64,000 bases of DNA from an uncultured Oscillospiraceae bacterium (GCA_900543215.1 UQQR01000001.1:90128-154127); one strand, 5' to 3'; shown: positions 8,277-17,187, numbered from the stretch's first letter. Notes: generated by a model not told the origin, from the letters alone. Numbers and translations: made by a program.

Positions 8277-9164
8277 ATGAAGAAGAGAATTTTTACCGGC
8301 GCAGCCACGGCACTCATCACACCTATGAACAATGACGGAAGCGTAAACTTCGAACGCCTTTCCTCTCTTGTTGACGAGCAGATAGCAGGCGGTATAGACG
8401 CCCTTGTAATCTGCGGCACAACGGGTGAAAAATCCACGCTCAACTACGAGGAGCATGTAAATGTTATAAAAACCGCCGCAAAAGCAAATGCCGGCCGTGT
8501 ACCGCTTATAGCAGGGACCGGCAGTAACGACACCGTGTACTCCGTAGGCCTTTGCAAGGACGCCGAGGATGCCGGAGCGGACGCTTTTTTAATGGTTACT
8601 CCCTATTATAACAAAACCTCACAGCACGGTCTTGTGGCGCACTACAATTATATTGCGGACCGTGTTGATAAACCGATAATACTTTATAATGTTCCTTCAA
8701 GAACCGGCGTTGCGATAAAACCGGAAACCTATAAGGAAATATCAAAGCATCCGAACATCGTTGCGGTAAAGGAAGCCAACGGCGATTTATCCTCCGTAGC
8801 ACAGACAAAATATCTCTGCGGTGATGAGCTTGATATATATTCGGGAAACGACGACCAGACCGTTCCGATAATGTCACTCGGCGGTATCGGCGTAATTTCG
8901 GTGCTTTCGAACATATTACCGGGAGTTATGCATAAAATGTGCGCCGATTACCTTTCGGGCAATACAAAGGAAGCTGCCGAAACGCAGATTAAATATACCG
9001 GTCTTATGAATGCGCTGTTCAGTGATGTAAACCCCGTTCCCGTAAAGGAAGCTATGAATATTTTGGGAATGAACGCGGGTCCGTGCAGACTTCCCCTTTA
9101 TCCGATGGCGGAAAGCGCGGTAGCAAAGCTTAAGGAAAAACTTAAGGAATGCGGATGTCTTTAA
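8277..9164 (+). CDS. dapA: 4-hydroxy-tetrahydrodipicolinate synthase
   Basis: DapA condenses pyruvate with aspartate semialdehyde. The 295-residue TIM-barrel protein has GTTGEKSTL, the VTPYYNK motif, LYNVPSRTG and the Schiff-base lysine in IVAVKEANGD. It lies 23 bases downstream of asd with an AAGGAGTGG ribosome site, in the asd-dapA-dapB operon. Confidence 0.97.
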   Translation: MKKRIFTGAATALITPMNNDGSVNFERLSSLVDEQIAGGIDALVICGTTGEKSTLNYEEHVNVIKTAAKANAGRVPLIAGTGSNDTVYSVGLCKDAEDAGADAFLMVTPYYNKTSQHGLVAHYNYIADRVDKPIILYNVPSRTGVAIKPETYKEISKHPNIVAVKEANGDLSSVAQTKYLCGDELDIYSGNDDQTVPIMSLGGIGVISVLSNILPGVMHKMCADYLSGNTKEAAETQIKYTGLMNALFSDVNPVPVKEAMNILGMNAGPCRLPLYPMAESAVAKLKEKLKECGCL

Positions 9165-9187
9165 ACTCATAAAACGGAAGTGAAAAT

Positions 9188-9940
9188 ATGATAAATGCAA
9201 TTCTTTGCGGAGCGTCCGGCAAAATGGGCGGCTTTGTAGCCGATGCCGCCAAGGAGGACGGAAGCATTAAAATCGTCGCGGGCGTTGACAAAATTAACAA
9301 CGGCGAGGATTTTCCTGTCTTCTCCGCATTTTCGGACATTAATACAAAAGCCGACATAATTATTGATTTTTCCCATACCTCTATGCTTGACGGTCTTCTT
9401 GATTACGCCGTAAAAAATAAAATTCCGGCAGTAATCGCCACCACAGGCTATGATGACGGGCAGATTGAAAAAATCAAACAGGCTTCTAAAGAAATACCCG
9501 TATTTTTCACATTCAATATGTCTATCGGCGTAAATCTTGTTGCGAGCCTTGCAAAAAAGGCCGCCGCCGTATTGGGCGACAGCTTTGATATTGAAATTGT
9601 TGAAATGCATCATAATCAAAAAATAGACGCACCGTCAGGCACCGCAATAATGCTAGCGAACGCAGTGAACTCCGTTTTCGGCGACACGCTCAATTACGAA
9701 TACGACCGCCATTCCGTCCGCAGAAAACGCCCGAAGAACGAAATCGGCATACATTCGGTAAGGGGCGGCACTATTGTCGGCGAACACGAGGTCATTTTTG
9801 CCGGACACGATGAGGTTATAAAAATTTCACACTCGGCGCAATCCCGTGAGGTTTTTGCCGTCGGCGCTGTAAGAGCCGCAAAATTCCTTTTCGGAAAAGC
9901 CCCGGGGCTTTATGATATGAACAGTATAATGAGCTTTTAA
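9188..9940 (+). CDS. dapB: 4-hydroxy-tetrahydrodipicolinate reductase
   Basis: DapB reduces the DapA product to tetrahydrodipicolinate using NAD(P)H. The 250-residue protein begins with the nucleotide loop CGASGKMGG, has IDFSH, ATTGYDD, EMHHNQKIDAPSGTA (catalytic His/Lys region) and RGGTIVGEHEV. It is the last gene of the asd-dapA-dapB operon and is followed by a strong terminator. Confidence 0.97.
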   Translation: MINAILCGASGKMGGFVADAAKEDGSIKIVAGVDKINNGEDFPVFSAFSDINTKADIIIDFSHTSMLDGLLDYAVKNKIPAVIATTGYDDGQIEKIKQASKEIPVFFTFNMSIGVNLVASLAKKAAAVLGDSFDIEIVEMHHNQKIDAPSGTAIMLANAVNSVFGDTLNYEYDRHSVRRKRPKNEIGIHSVRGGTIVGEHEVIFAGHDEVIKISHSAQSREVFAVGAVRAAKFLFGKAPGLYDMNSIMSF

Positions 9941-9945
9941 ATAAT

Positions 9946-9976
9946 AAAAAGGTCTCTTTCGGGAGACCTTTTTTTA
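9946..9976 (+). terminator. Terminator after dapB
   Basis: AAAGGTCTC and GAGACCTTT form a stem with a TTTCGG-type loop, followed by a run of T residues. It lies between the convergent dapB and xerD-like genes and may act in both directions. Confidence 0.85.
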
Positions 9977-10855
9977 TTTTGCCAGCGGATGGTATTTTGC
10001 GTACGCCATCGTATATTTATTCTTCATAAACTGCGCATAGACCTGTGTGGACGATATATCCGAATGACCGAGCATTTCCTTAATATCCTTAAGTTGTGCG
10101 CCGTTTTCAAGCAAATGCGCGGCAAATGAATGACGGAGCGTATGCGGCGTAATATCCTTTTTAATACCCGCCTTTTCCGAGTAATGTTTTATTATCTTCC
10201 AAAAGCCCTGTCTTGACATTGGCTGTCCGCTCATATTTGTAAAAAGCCTGTCCTCCGCCTTATCCGTAACTATCGCGGGTCTTACATTTACAAGATACGC
10301 CGCTACGGTTTTGACAGCCGCAGGATACATAGGAACTATTCTTTCCTTTTTTCCGTTATGTAGATGAAGAATACCGATTTGAAGATTAATATCGCTTACG
10401 GTAAGCTCAATAAGCTCTGAAACCTTTATCCCCGTTGCGTATAAAAGCTCAAGCATAGCCTTGTCTCTTACACTTTTATAGTCGTTCCCGTCGGGTTGGG
10501 ACAAAAGCAGAACAATCTCGTTTGAATCAAGTATTCCGGGAAGCTTCTTCTCACCGTGCTGAAGCTTTATGCCCTCGACCGGATCGGCGTCGGAAATTCC
10601 GCTTTGCGTAAGGAATTTATAATAGCACCTGAGCGAAGCGAGAATACGGGTCTTTGTAGCTTCGGACTTACCCGTAGCTGTAAGATAGTCAAGATAACTG
10701 CGTAAAAACGCATTATCGGCAGAATCAATATTTTTACCGGAGGCGGAGCAATAAGCGGAATACTGGTTTACATCACGAAGATAAGATTCAACCGTATTTG
10801 CGGACGATTTTTTCACCTTTAACAAATATTCTTTGAATTTATCAGTGTCCGACAT
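9974..10855 (-). CDS. XerD-like tyrosine recombinase with Arg-to-Lys in box I
   Basis: This 293-residue tyrosine recombinase has the XerC/D layout: an N-terminal SAM-like DNA-binding domain (TVESYLRDVNQYSAYC) and a C-terminal catalytic domain. Catalytic residues seen are the hairpin Lys (NGKKER), HTLRH, LGHSD and the nucleophile Tyr in TQVYAQF. Box I reads YATGIKVSEL, where E. coli XerD has YATGLRVSEL: the first catalytic arginine is a lysine, encoded by AAG. Its neighbour spoIIM also lies by ripX/xerD in Bacillus subtilis, which supports a chromosomal XerD role in dimer resolution rather than a phage integrase. The substitution makes activity uncertain. Confidence 0.8.
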   Translation of the reverse strand: MSDTDKFKEYLLKVKKSSANTVESYLRDVNQYSAYCSASGKNIDSADNAFLRSYLDYLTATGKSEATKTRILASLRCYYKFLTQSGISDADPVEGIKLQHGEKKLPGILDSNEIVLLLSQPDGNDYKSVRDKAMLELLYATGIKVSELIELTVSDINLQIGILHLHNGKKERIVPMYPAAVKTVAAYLVNVRPAIVTDKAEDRLFTNMSGQPMSRQGFWKIIKHYSEKAGIKKDITPHTLRHSFAAHLLENGAQLKDIKEMLGHSDISSTQVYAQFMKNKYTMAYAKYHPLAK

Positions 10856-10878
10856 TATTGCACCTCCTTAAAATTTTT

Positions 10879-11508
10879 TTACAGCTTTAAGCCGCTCATA
10901 AACGAACAGGACAGAACTGCGTCTGTCAAAGCGGACGCAAGCACAAGCAAAGTAATGAATAAATATCTTCCGCAGTAACTTCTAAAATCAACCGAAAGGT
11001 TGAACGGTGAAGAACCGGGAAGCGACATTTTAGCAATGATAAGCGAAAATCTGACCGACTCACGGGACGCCAAAAGCAACGCCGAAATAAGAAGTATTGC
11101 AGGCGGCAGTACCAGCACCGCATTAAAAGCAATGCCCTTTACCGAATAATCGGAATAAAGTAATGCTGTAACACTGCCGTAAAGCACGCCCCTTGCAAAA
11201 AGAGAAAACGGAGCCAAAATAACCCCCATCATTGAAGTACCGAATGTAAAAAGAATAAGCAGCATAAGCATTGATTCCATAAAGGAATTGAGTACAACCG
11301 AAAAAAAAGAAGACTCAAATCTTTGCGAAATAAATCTCTCTATATATGTATTCGAATACTCGGCAAGGATATGCACCTTATGATATGAAAATGTACCTGC
11401 GGCAATTCCCGCAATGAACAAGGCAACCAAGATAACAAGAACATTATTTTTTGCGATAAAATTGCCTATCTTCAAACTCTTGATACTTAAAACAGTACCC
11501 TTTCGCAT
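10879..11508 (-). CDS. spoIIM: Stage II sporulation protein M
   Basis: SpoIIM is a membrane protein that joins SpoIID and SpoIIP in the engulfment complex that degrades septal peptidoglycan. The protein has a short basic N-terminus, then five or so hydrophobic segments; GTFSYHK and the FGTSMMGVILAPF region fit the family. An upstream in-frame ATG at 11553 was rejected because GGGAG lies 7 bases before the ATG at 11508. It precedes the xerD-like gene. A possible sigma-E-like promoter lies at 11532-11560. Confidence 0.88.
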   Translation of the reverse strand: MRKGTVLSIKSLKIGNFIAKNNVLVILVALFIAGIAAGTFSYHKVHILAEYSNTYIERFISQRFESSFFSVVLNSFMESMLMLLILFTFGTSMMGVILAPFSLFARGVLYGSVTALLYSDYSVKGIAFNAVLVLPPAILLISALLLASRESVRFSLIIAKMSLPGSSPFNLSVDFRSYCGRYLFITLLVLASALTDAVLSCSFMSGLKL

Positions 11509-11531
11509 ATAATCACTCCCGTTTCTAAATA

Positions 11532-11560
11532 ATACTATGCGAAAACGGGACAAGATATAC
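11532..11560 (-). promoter_or_regulatory. Possible sigma-E-type promoter of spoIIM
   Basis: On the minus strand GTATATC (11560-11554), a 14-base spacer and CATAGTAT (11539-11532) resemble the mother-cell sigma-E pattern ATATT / CATACAnT. The match is partial. Known sigma-E control of spoIIM in Bacillus is the main support. Confidence 0.35.
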
Positions 11561-11628
11561 CGAAAGTTTTTTAACTATATTTAGTTTAAATACATATAGC
11601 GGCATACAAAATGTTGATAAAACTGTTG

Positions 11629-11815
11629 TTATGTAAACTTTATATCAAAAGTCAGTAAAGAGTAATGAGTTTAACTCAATCCCTACTTTGCGATAACAAG
11701 ATTATGATACTACATTTTCTCTTTTATGTCAACTGCGAATTTTGGTATTGGTAAATGTTATGTAAACTATTTATGTAAACCACACAATATGTGCCGATAC
11801 TCTCATTATGTAAAC
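11629..11815 (+). repeat. Cluster of TTATGTAAAC direct repeats
   Basis: Four perfect copies of TTATGTAAAC lie at 11629-11638, 11758-11767, 11771-11780 and 11806-11815, all in the same direction. A fifth with one mismatch (TTATGTCAAC) is at 11724-11733. A separate palindrome, TGAGTT-T-AACTCA, is at 11666-11678. This is the gene-free stretch between spoIIM and the fabG-like gene. The pattern suggests a multi-site operator for an unknown regulator. Confidence 0.6.
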
Positions 11816-11856
11816 CCAAATTGTTGTAATTTGTTCTTTATTTTTTTTGAAAATTA

Positions 11857-11865
11857 TGGTATACT
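11857..11865 (+). promoter_or_regulatory. Extended -10 promoter for the fabG-like gene
   Basis: TGGTATACT is a TGn-TATACT extended -10, about 40 bases before the ATG. No convincing -35 stands 17 bases upstream, so recognition may rely on the extended -10 and on an activator, possibly through the repeats just upstream. Confidence 0.5.
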
Positions 11866-11903
11866 TATTTCTATTAAGACAGATTATGAAATGAGGAGAA
11901 CAT

Positions 11904-12638
11904 ATGGCAAAGACGGTAATAGTCACAGGCTCGTCAAAGGGTATCGGTGCGGCAACGGCAATTATGTTTGCGGGTAAGGGATATAATGTTGTAATCAATT
12001 ATAACGAGTCCTATGAATCGGCAAGTCTGCTCTGCAGTTCGCTTGTAAGCAACGGTTACTCCGTTATAACCCAAAAGGCGAATGTGGCAAATAAAATGGA
12101 AGTAGACCTTATGGTAAAAGAGACCCTTTACAAATTCGGCAGTATTGATGTACTTGTAAATAATGCAGGCGTTGCCTATCAGGGTCTCATAACCGATACC
12201 GACGAAATTGATTTTGACCGCATTATAGACATTGACTTAAAAGGAGTTTTTAACTGCTGCAAATCGGTCACTCCAGTAATGGTAAACCAAAAATCGGGTA
12301 CAATAATAAATATCTCATCAATGTGGGGTCAGGTAGGCGCCTCGTGCGAGGTTGCCTATTCCGCCGCAAAAGCAGGCGTTATAGGACTTACAAAAGCGCT
12401 TGCAAAAGAGCTTGCCCCAAGCGGAATTACCGTAAACTGTATTGCCCCCGGTCTTATTGAAACCGCTATGAATTCAAACCTTTCGGTTGAAGACCTTAAC
12501 GCTTTTGTTGAGGAAATACCCCTCGGCAGAATCGGCAATGCAAACGAAATCGCCTCTGCCGCATTGTTCCTCTCCTCCCCTGCCGCGGAATACATAACAG
12601 GTCAGGTTTTAGGAATTAACGGCGGTTATATAATTTAA
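11904..12638 (+). CDS. fabG: 3-oxoacyl-ACP reductase-like short-chain dehydrogenase
   Basis: A classical SDR of 244 residues: the NADP-binding loop TGSSKGIGAATA at the N-terminus, VNNAG near residue 90, the catalytic Ser in INISSMWG and the Tyr-Lys pair in AYSAAKAG, then VNCIAPG. FabG enzymes reduce 3-oxoacyl-ACP in fatty acid elongation, and the ending GQVLGINGG fits FabG well. It stands alone here with no other fab genes, so a different oxidoreductase substrate is possible. A GAGGAG site precedes the ATG. The repeat cluster upstream suggests specific control. Confidence 0.8.
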   Translation: MAKTVIVTGSSKGIGAATAIMFAGKGYNVVINYNESYESASLLCSSLVSNGYSVITQKANVANKMEVDLMVKETLYKFGSIDVLVNNAGVAYQGLITDTDEIDFDRIIDIDLKGVFNCCKSVTPVMVNQKSGTIINISSMWGQVGASCEVAYSAAKAGVIGLTKALAKELAPSGITVNCIAPGLIETAMNSNLSVEDLNAFVEEIPLGRIGNANEIASAALFLSSPAAEYITGQVLGINGGYII

Positions 12639-12641
12639 GGT

Positions 12642-12680
12642 ATAAAAAATGCCATAGGGCTTTTAAAGCTCTATGGCATT
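12642..12680 (-). terminator. Terminator between the fabG-like gene and maf
   Basis: AATGCCATAG and CTATGGCATT form a stem with GC/GC pairs around a short loop. On the minus strand it is followed by a run of T residues and it overlaps the last codons of maf. It may also slow transcription coming from the fabG-like gene. Confidence 0.75.
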
Positions 12681-13222
12681 TCGTTTAAAAATCGTTTAAG
12701 CCTTGCTACGGGAAGACCGACGACATTAAAATAATCGCCGCCAATCCGTTTTACAAGCAAACCGCCCTTACCCTGAATACCGTAAGCACCGGCTTTGTCA
12801 AACGGCTCACCTGTCAGCAAATAATCATTTATCTCTTTTTCGGTAAGCGGATAAAACTCCACCGTCGTTTCTTCTGAAAACGACAGGCATATACCGTTTT
12901 TAACAACGGCGCAGCCTGTTATAACCTTATGTGTTTTTCCCGAAAGACTGCCGAGCATTTCTCGGGCATTTTGTTCGCTTGTGGGCTTGCCTAAAATTTT
13001 GCCGCCCGAAAACACGCCCGTATCGGCGCCTATTACCGTACCGTGCGGAAATTTATGCGAAACCGAAATTGCCTTTTCACGCGCAATGTATTCGGGAAAT
13101 TCGGTTATCGGCAAACCGTCCGGCAGGCTCTCGTCGCAATCGGACGGAAAAACCTCAAATTCCTCGGTGATAAGCCGCAGCAGATCTTTTCGCCTCGGTG
13201 AAGCGGATGCTAAAATTATCAT
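12671..13222 (-). CDS. maf: Maf family nucleotide pyrophosphatase
   Basis: Maf proteins hydrolyse non-canonical or modified nucleoside triphosphates (dTTP/UTP-type or m7GTP-type) and have been linked to septum inhibition. The 183-residue product begins IILASASPRRKDLL, then has the SDCDES segment, GADTGVF (the usual spelling is GADTvV), GKPTSEQNAREML, SGKTHKVITG and GAYGIQGKGG, matching the family in order. The gene abuts an upstream membrane-protein gene with a 2-base gap. Confidence 0.93.
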   Translation of the reverse strand: MIILASASPRRKDLLRLITEEFEVFPSDCDESLPDGLPITEFPEYIAREKAISVSHKFPHGTVIGADTGVFSGGKILGKPTSEQNAREMLGSLSGKTHKVITGCAVVKNGICLSFSEETTVEFYPLTEKEINDYLLTGEPFDKAGAYGIQGKGGLLVKRIGGDYFNVVGLPVARLKRFLNEMP

Positions 13223-13224
13223 AG

Positions 13225-14028
13225 TTATATACCTGCCACAAAGGTCGGGAATGTGTCGGAATTTTGCTTATCAACCCTTTTGTTATACTCCGCAACCGCA
13301 AACCGTGTATGAACGCTTACGGAAGTAATAATATAAGGAAGTGTAAACATAATCGGAATTATAAGAACGGAAAGTATTATCCATCCGAGCAGGCTAAAAA
13401 ACAAATATATAAAATCAAGCATTGTTGACTTCGATATTACATCGGACATATGAATAGCCTCGGCGGCGTCCATATCCTCGTCCGCAATCAAAAGGAACGG
13501 AGCAATATAGTACCTTGCCATAACAAAGGCGAGTATAACGGAAGCGACCGATTTAAGAAAAAGCGAAAGATAATAGAGATTAGAGGTCCAAAGCGGAATC
13601 GGAATTTTAAGGGCGTCGTACAAAAACGAGCCTGAGAACAAATCCACGATCATTGCCGGTATAAAAAGTATCACGCCGAAAAACAGCGCACGAACCGCAA
13701 GCAAAAGCTCCAGCTTAACGGCACGCAAATAATTGCTTTTACCCGAAAACCAGTAAAAAACCGAAACAGGCGAGTCATCCGCGCCGAAAATCATTCTCCA
13801 AAAAAACCTTATTACACCCAAAAAAAGCGGCAATAAAAGAAAAAATGACAAAACGGCAAACAAAACCATACCGACAGCCTCGTTTGCAACAAAAGCTGTC
13901 AATGAAGTCGTCAAACCGACAATAAGCCATGCGCAAACCGGTATAACGCACACCGCCGCCGCTTTCGGCCAATTATTTTTAAGCGCGGTTTTTGCCGTGT
14001 GCTTAACCGCAGAGCTTGTGGCTGTCAT
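13225..14028 (-). CDS. Multi-pass membrane protein, DUF975-like
   Basis: About 267 residues with six or so hydrophobic segments. The pattern AKTALKNNWPKA at the N-terminus, a central FFWRMIFG and the segment YYIAPFLLIADEDMDAAEAI resembles the DUF975 family of Firmicutes, whose function is unknown. Two starts are possible: GTG at 14037, 5 bases after GGAAGG, or ATG at 14028, 4 bases after GGTGAT. It is followed closely by maf, so the two are probably co-transcribed. Confidence 0.6.
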   Translation of the reverse strand: MTATSSAVKHTAKTALKNNWPKAAAVCVIPVCAWLIVGLTTSLTAFVANEAVGMVLFAVLSFFLLLPLFLGVIRFFWRMIFGADDSPVSVFYWFSGKSNYLRAVKLELLLAVRALFFGVILFIPAMIVDLFSGSFLYDALKIPIPLWTSNLYYLSLFLKSVASVILAFVMARYYIAPFLLIADEDMDAAEAIHMSDVISKSTMLDFIYLFFSLLGWIILSVLIIPIMFTLPYIITSVSVHTRFAVAEYNKRVDKQNSDTFPTFVAGI

Positions 14029-14123
14029 AAAAATCACCGTTACCTTCCGAAATACAAAATTTGCTTATTTTATCTTTACTTCATATATTAGCATTAAAAT
14101 TTGAAAATAAGATACCTAAATTA

Positions 14124-16451
14124 TTAAATAATCGTTAATTTAGCGTAGTTGGACATAAGCTTTTTAGTACCCACGTTGTCAAACGCAATTTCAAGTAGAT
14201 TATCCGCACCCATGGGAGTAACGGAAATAACCATACCCTCCCCGAAGGTCGAGTGCTTAACTCGCTGACCGACGCTGTAATTTGCGGTCGGTTTTTTAAT
14301 ACTGTGCAGTGATTTTCCGAAAGAAATATCCCGCTTTTCGGCGGTCTTATTCCCGTAATCGGTGTTGCCGTAATAGGAAAATCTCATTCCCGAGGTACTG
14401 CAAAGCTGTTCGGGAATTTCCTTTAAAAATCTTGAGGGCATATTTCTTCCCGTACAGCCGAATAACATTCTTGTATATGCGTTTGTAACAGTCAGATGCT
14501 TTTTTGCCCTTGTAATCGCAACATATGCAAGTCTCCGTTCTTCCTCTATTTCCTCGGGGCCCGAATATATTGACTGATTTCCCGGGAAAATTCCTTCCTC
14601 CATACCTATAAGATATACATTGTTGAATTCAAGACCCTTTGCCGAATGTACCGTCATCAGCACAACCTTATCATCATCGCTGTTAAGCGAATCAATATCG
14701 CTTACAAGCGCCAACTGTTCAAGAAATTCGGATAAAGTCGGTTCTTCTGTGTCTTCTTCATACTGTGCGATAGTTGTGGCGAATTCGTCGAGGTATTCAA
14801 GTCTTTCACTGTCTTCTTCATTAACTGTAAGACTTGTTCTGTAACCCGTTTGCTCAAGAATTTCCGTATAAAGGTCTGAAATAGAGTTTTCCTCGGAAAA
14901 CTCGGTAAGCGTATCTATAAGCTCGCAAAAGCTTTTTAGCTTCCCTGCTGCACGGTTTATGCCATCAAATTCATCCGCGCGCCTTAAAACCTCGATAATA
15001 GGCACGCCAAGCTCAGCCGCTATTGCGGCGGCATTGTTTACGGTAGTGGGGCCTATTCCCCGTTTCGGCTCGTTAATTATACGGCGCAGCCGCAGATCAT
15101 CGCTGTTATTGTTTATAAGTTGCATATAAGCTATAACATCCTTGATTTCCTTGCGGTCAAAGAATTTCATTCCGCCGATTACACGATAGGATATTCCGCT
15201 TCTCAAAAATACATTTTCAAGCGAGCCGGATTGGGCGTTCATTCGGTAAAGCACCGCATTATCGGAAAAACTTGCGCCCTCCCTTACGCTTTCAAGAATT
15301 TTTTGAGCCACAAAACGAGCCTCGCCCCGCTCATCCTCGGCGGTATAGACCTCGATTTTGTCGCCTACGCCGTTGTCAGTCCACAGCTCCTTGCCCTTGC
15401 GCCCGACATTATTGCTTATAACGGCATTGGCGGCGTCCAGTATATTGGAGGTGGAACGGTAATTCTGTTCAAGCCTTATTACCTTAGCGCCCCTGTACTC
15501 ATCCTCAAAATTAAGTATGTTTTCAACGGTGGCGCCCCTGAAGCGGTAAATGCTCTGGTCGTCGTCACCCACAACACACAGATTGTTAAAGCCTGAGGCA
15601 AGAAGGCTTACCAAAACATACTGGGCGTGGTTGGTGTCCTGATATTCGTCTACCATAACATACTTGAATTTGTCGGTGTAGTATGCCAAAACCTCGCTGT
15701 CCGACTTCAAAAGCCTTACCGTGTTTACTATCATATCGTCAAAATCCATAGCGTCGGCGCTTTTAAGCCTGTTTTGATAAATTTCATAAAGCTGCGCTAT
15801 GGTTTTCTGCCTTGTATCGTTTCCGGCAGTTTCCTTATACTCTTTCGGAGTTATAAGCGAGTCCTTAGCTCCCGATATTGCCGAAAGTATGCTTTTCACG
15901 GGATAAATCTTTTCATCAATTTCATTATTCCGCAGTATATCCTTCATAAGACGGCGCTGGTCGTCCGTATCGTAAATAGTAAAGTGCGAGGTGTAACCCA
16001 GCCTGTCGCCGTAGCGGCGCAGTATTTTTCCGCAAACAGAGTGAAAAGTACCTGCCCATATATCTTCGCCGCCGTCTGTAAGCTTTAAGGAAATTCGTTC
16101 CTTAAGCTCGTTTGCCGCCTTATTTGTAAAGGTAATGGCAAGGATATTCCAGGGGTTTACGGGGTAAACGCTGAATACGCCGTTTGGGACAAAATCCGTA
16201 ACGCCGTTTATGTAGTCCTCACCTGTTTTAATAAGGTCGTCAGGGAGGTTCGGGCAATAATCGCTGTTGTACGCATTGCCGAATTTAACAAGATTTGCGA
16301 TTCTATTTACAAGCACCGTTGTTTTTCCGCTTCCGGCACCGGCAAGCACAAGCACGGGCCCCTCAACCGTTGTTACCGCCTCAAACTGGCGGTCGTTCAT
16401 ATTTGAAAAATACTTTTTTATTACTTTTCGTCTTAATTCTTTAAATTCCAT
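14124..16451 (-). CDS. pcrA: ATP-dependent DNA helicase PcrA/UvrD
   Basis: A superfamily 1A 3'-5' helicase acting in nucleotide excision repair and in removing RecA or stalled polymerases. The 775 residues are typical for the Firmicutes PcrA type. Motifs in order: VLAGAGSGKTTVL (Walker A), ITFTNKAA, GTFHSVC, VDEYQDTNHAQY (Walker B), GDDDQSIYRFRGA, LEQNYRST, MTVHSAKGLEF and YVAITRAKK. The C-terminus carries the Tudor-like segment VGQRVKHSTFGEGMV found in PcrA. It stands between the DUF975-like gene and the divergent DivIVA-like gene. Confidence 0.95.
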   Translation of the reverse strand: MEFKELRRKVIKKYFSNMNDRQFEAVTTVEGPVLVLAGAGSGKTTVLVNRIANLVKFGNAYNSDYCPNLPDDLIKTGEDYINGVTDFVPNGVFSVYPVNPWNILAITFTNKAANELKERISLKLTDGGEDIWAGTFHSVCGKILRRYGDRLGYTSHFTIYDTDDQRRLMKDILRNNEIDEKIYPVKSILSAISGAKDSLITPKEYKETAGNDTRQKTIAQLYEIYQNRLKSADAMDFDDMIVNTVRLLKSDSEVLAYYTDKFKYVMVDEYQDTNHAQYVLVSLLASGFNNLCVVGDDDQSIYRFRGATVENILNFEDEYRGAKVIRLEQNYRSTSNILDAANAVISNNVGRKGKELWTDNGVGDKIEVYTAEDERGEARFVAQKILESVREGASFSDNAVLYRMNAQSGSLENVFLRSGISYRVIGGMKFFDRKEIKDVIAYMQLINNNSDDLRLRRIINEPKRGIGPTTVNNAAAIAAELGVPIIEVLRRADEFDGINRAAGKLKSFCELIDTLTEFSEENSISDLYTEILEQTGYRTSLTVNEEDSERLEYLDEFATTIAQYEEDTEEPTLSEFLEQLALVSDIDSLNSDDDKVVLMTVHSAKGLEFNNVYLIGMEEGIFPGNQSIYSGPEEIEEERRLAYVAITRAKKHLTVTNAYTRMLFGCTGRNMPSRFLKEIPEQLCSTSGMRFSYYGNTDYGNKTAEKRDISFGKSLHSIKKPTANYSVGQRVKHSTFGEGMVISVTPMGADNLLEIAFDNVGTKKLMSNYAKLTII

Positions 16452-16511
16452 AATTCACCCTCGGTATTATAATACTATCAAAAATAAAAAAAGTCAACGG
16501 TTATAAAAACC

Positions 16512-16540
16512 TTGTAAAACGGTAAAAAAACTGTTATAAT
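16512..16540 (+). promoter_or_regulatory. Promoter for the DivIVA-like gene
   Basis: TTGTAA (16512-16517), a 17-base spacer and TATAAT (16535-16540) with an extended TGT just before the -10. It is 30 bases upstream of the ATG, which is preceded by GAGGGGA. Confidence 0.8.
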
Positions 16541-16570
16541 GTAGTCAAATGCATTGAGGGGACGAAAAAA

Positions 16571-17128
16571 ATGTCGGTCGGTTTCAGAAAAAGTCTGCTT
16601 GGTTTTAATTGCAGCGATGTTATGGAATACATAGAAAAATCACAGAACAGGTTTTCAAAAAGAGAAAAAGAGCTTACGGAGAAAACGGACTCTTTGGCGG
16701 CGGAGCTTAAGCTGAACGAAGAAAGCCTTAATAAGCTTAATGCCGAAAAGGAGCAGATTTCCAAAAAGCTTGCCGAATATAACGAAAAATACGAGGAAAT
16801 TGAGCGCTTGTCCGAAAATATAGGTAAGCTCTACCTTGTCGCACAGGCAAACGCGCAGGCAATAACCGCAAACTCCCGTAAGAACGCCGAGCTTGCCGAA
16901 AGCGAAACGGCGAAAAATCTTTCCGCTATCGATACGGCTCATAATTCCCTTGAAGAGCTTAAAAAGCAAATCAAAACAACCTCCGAGGACTTTTTGTCCG
17001 AGCTTGATACGCTTATTTCGTCTCTTAACGAAACCCGTGTTACGGTCGCTTCAAATACCAAGGCTTCCGAAGCTGCCAAAAAGCAGTTTGACGAAATTTA
17101 TACCTCAATGATTAACTCTTCAAAATAA
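16571..17128 (+). CDS. DivIVA-like coiled-coil protein
   Basis: A 185-residue hydrophilic protein, mostly predicted coiled coil (about residues 30-85 and 110-180). The N-terminus FRKSLLGFNCSDVMEYIE resembles the short lipid-binding start of DivIVA/GpsB proteins, which mark curved membrane at poles and septa. The similarity is limited to this segment. It has its own promoter and terminator, so it is a monocistronic unit. A role in division or spore polarity is inference. Confidence 0.5.
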   Translation: MSVGFRKSLLGFNCSDVMEYIEKSQNRFSKREKELTEKTDSLAAELKLNEESLNKLNAEKEQISKKLAEYNEKYEEIERLSENIGKLYLVAQANAQAITANSRKNAELAESETAKNLSAIDTAHNSLEELKKQIKTTSEDFLSELDTLISSLNETRVTVASNTKASEAAKKQFDEIYTSMINSSK

Positions 17129-17131
17129 ACT

Positions 17132-17162
17132 AAATGCAGTTCTTTCGGACTGCATTTTTTAC
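17132..17162 (+). terminator. Terminator after the DivIVA-like gene
   Basis: AAATGCAGT and ACTGCATTT pair around TCTTTCGG and are followed by a T run. An in-frame ATG inside this hairpin (17134) should not be taken as the start of queH. Confidence 0.85.
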
Positions 17163-17187
17163 TACAATAATGTATAAGGTGAATACT

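Noticed and set aside
17134..17187. N-terminal extension of queH from ATG 17134 or 17170
   Set aside because: The first ATG is inside a terminator hairpin and the second has no ribosome site. TTG 17188 has AAGGTG at proper spacing and gives a normal N-terminus.
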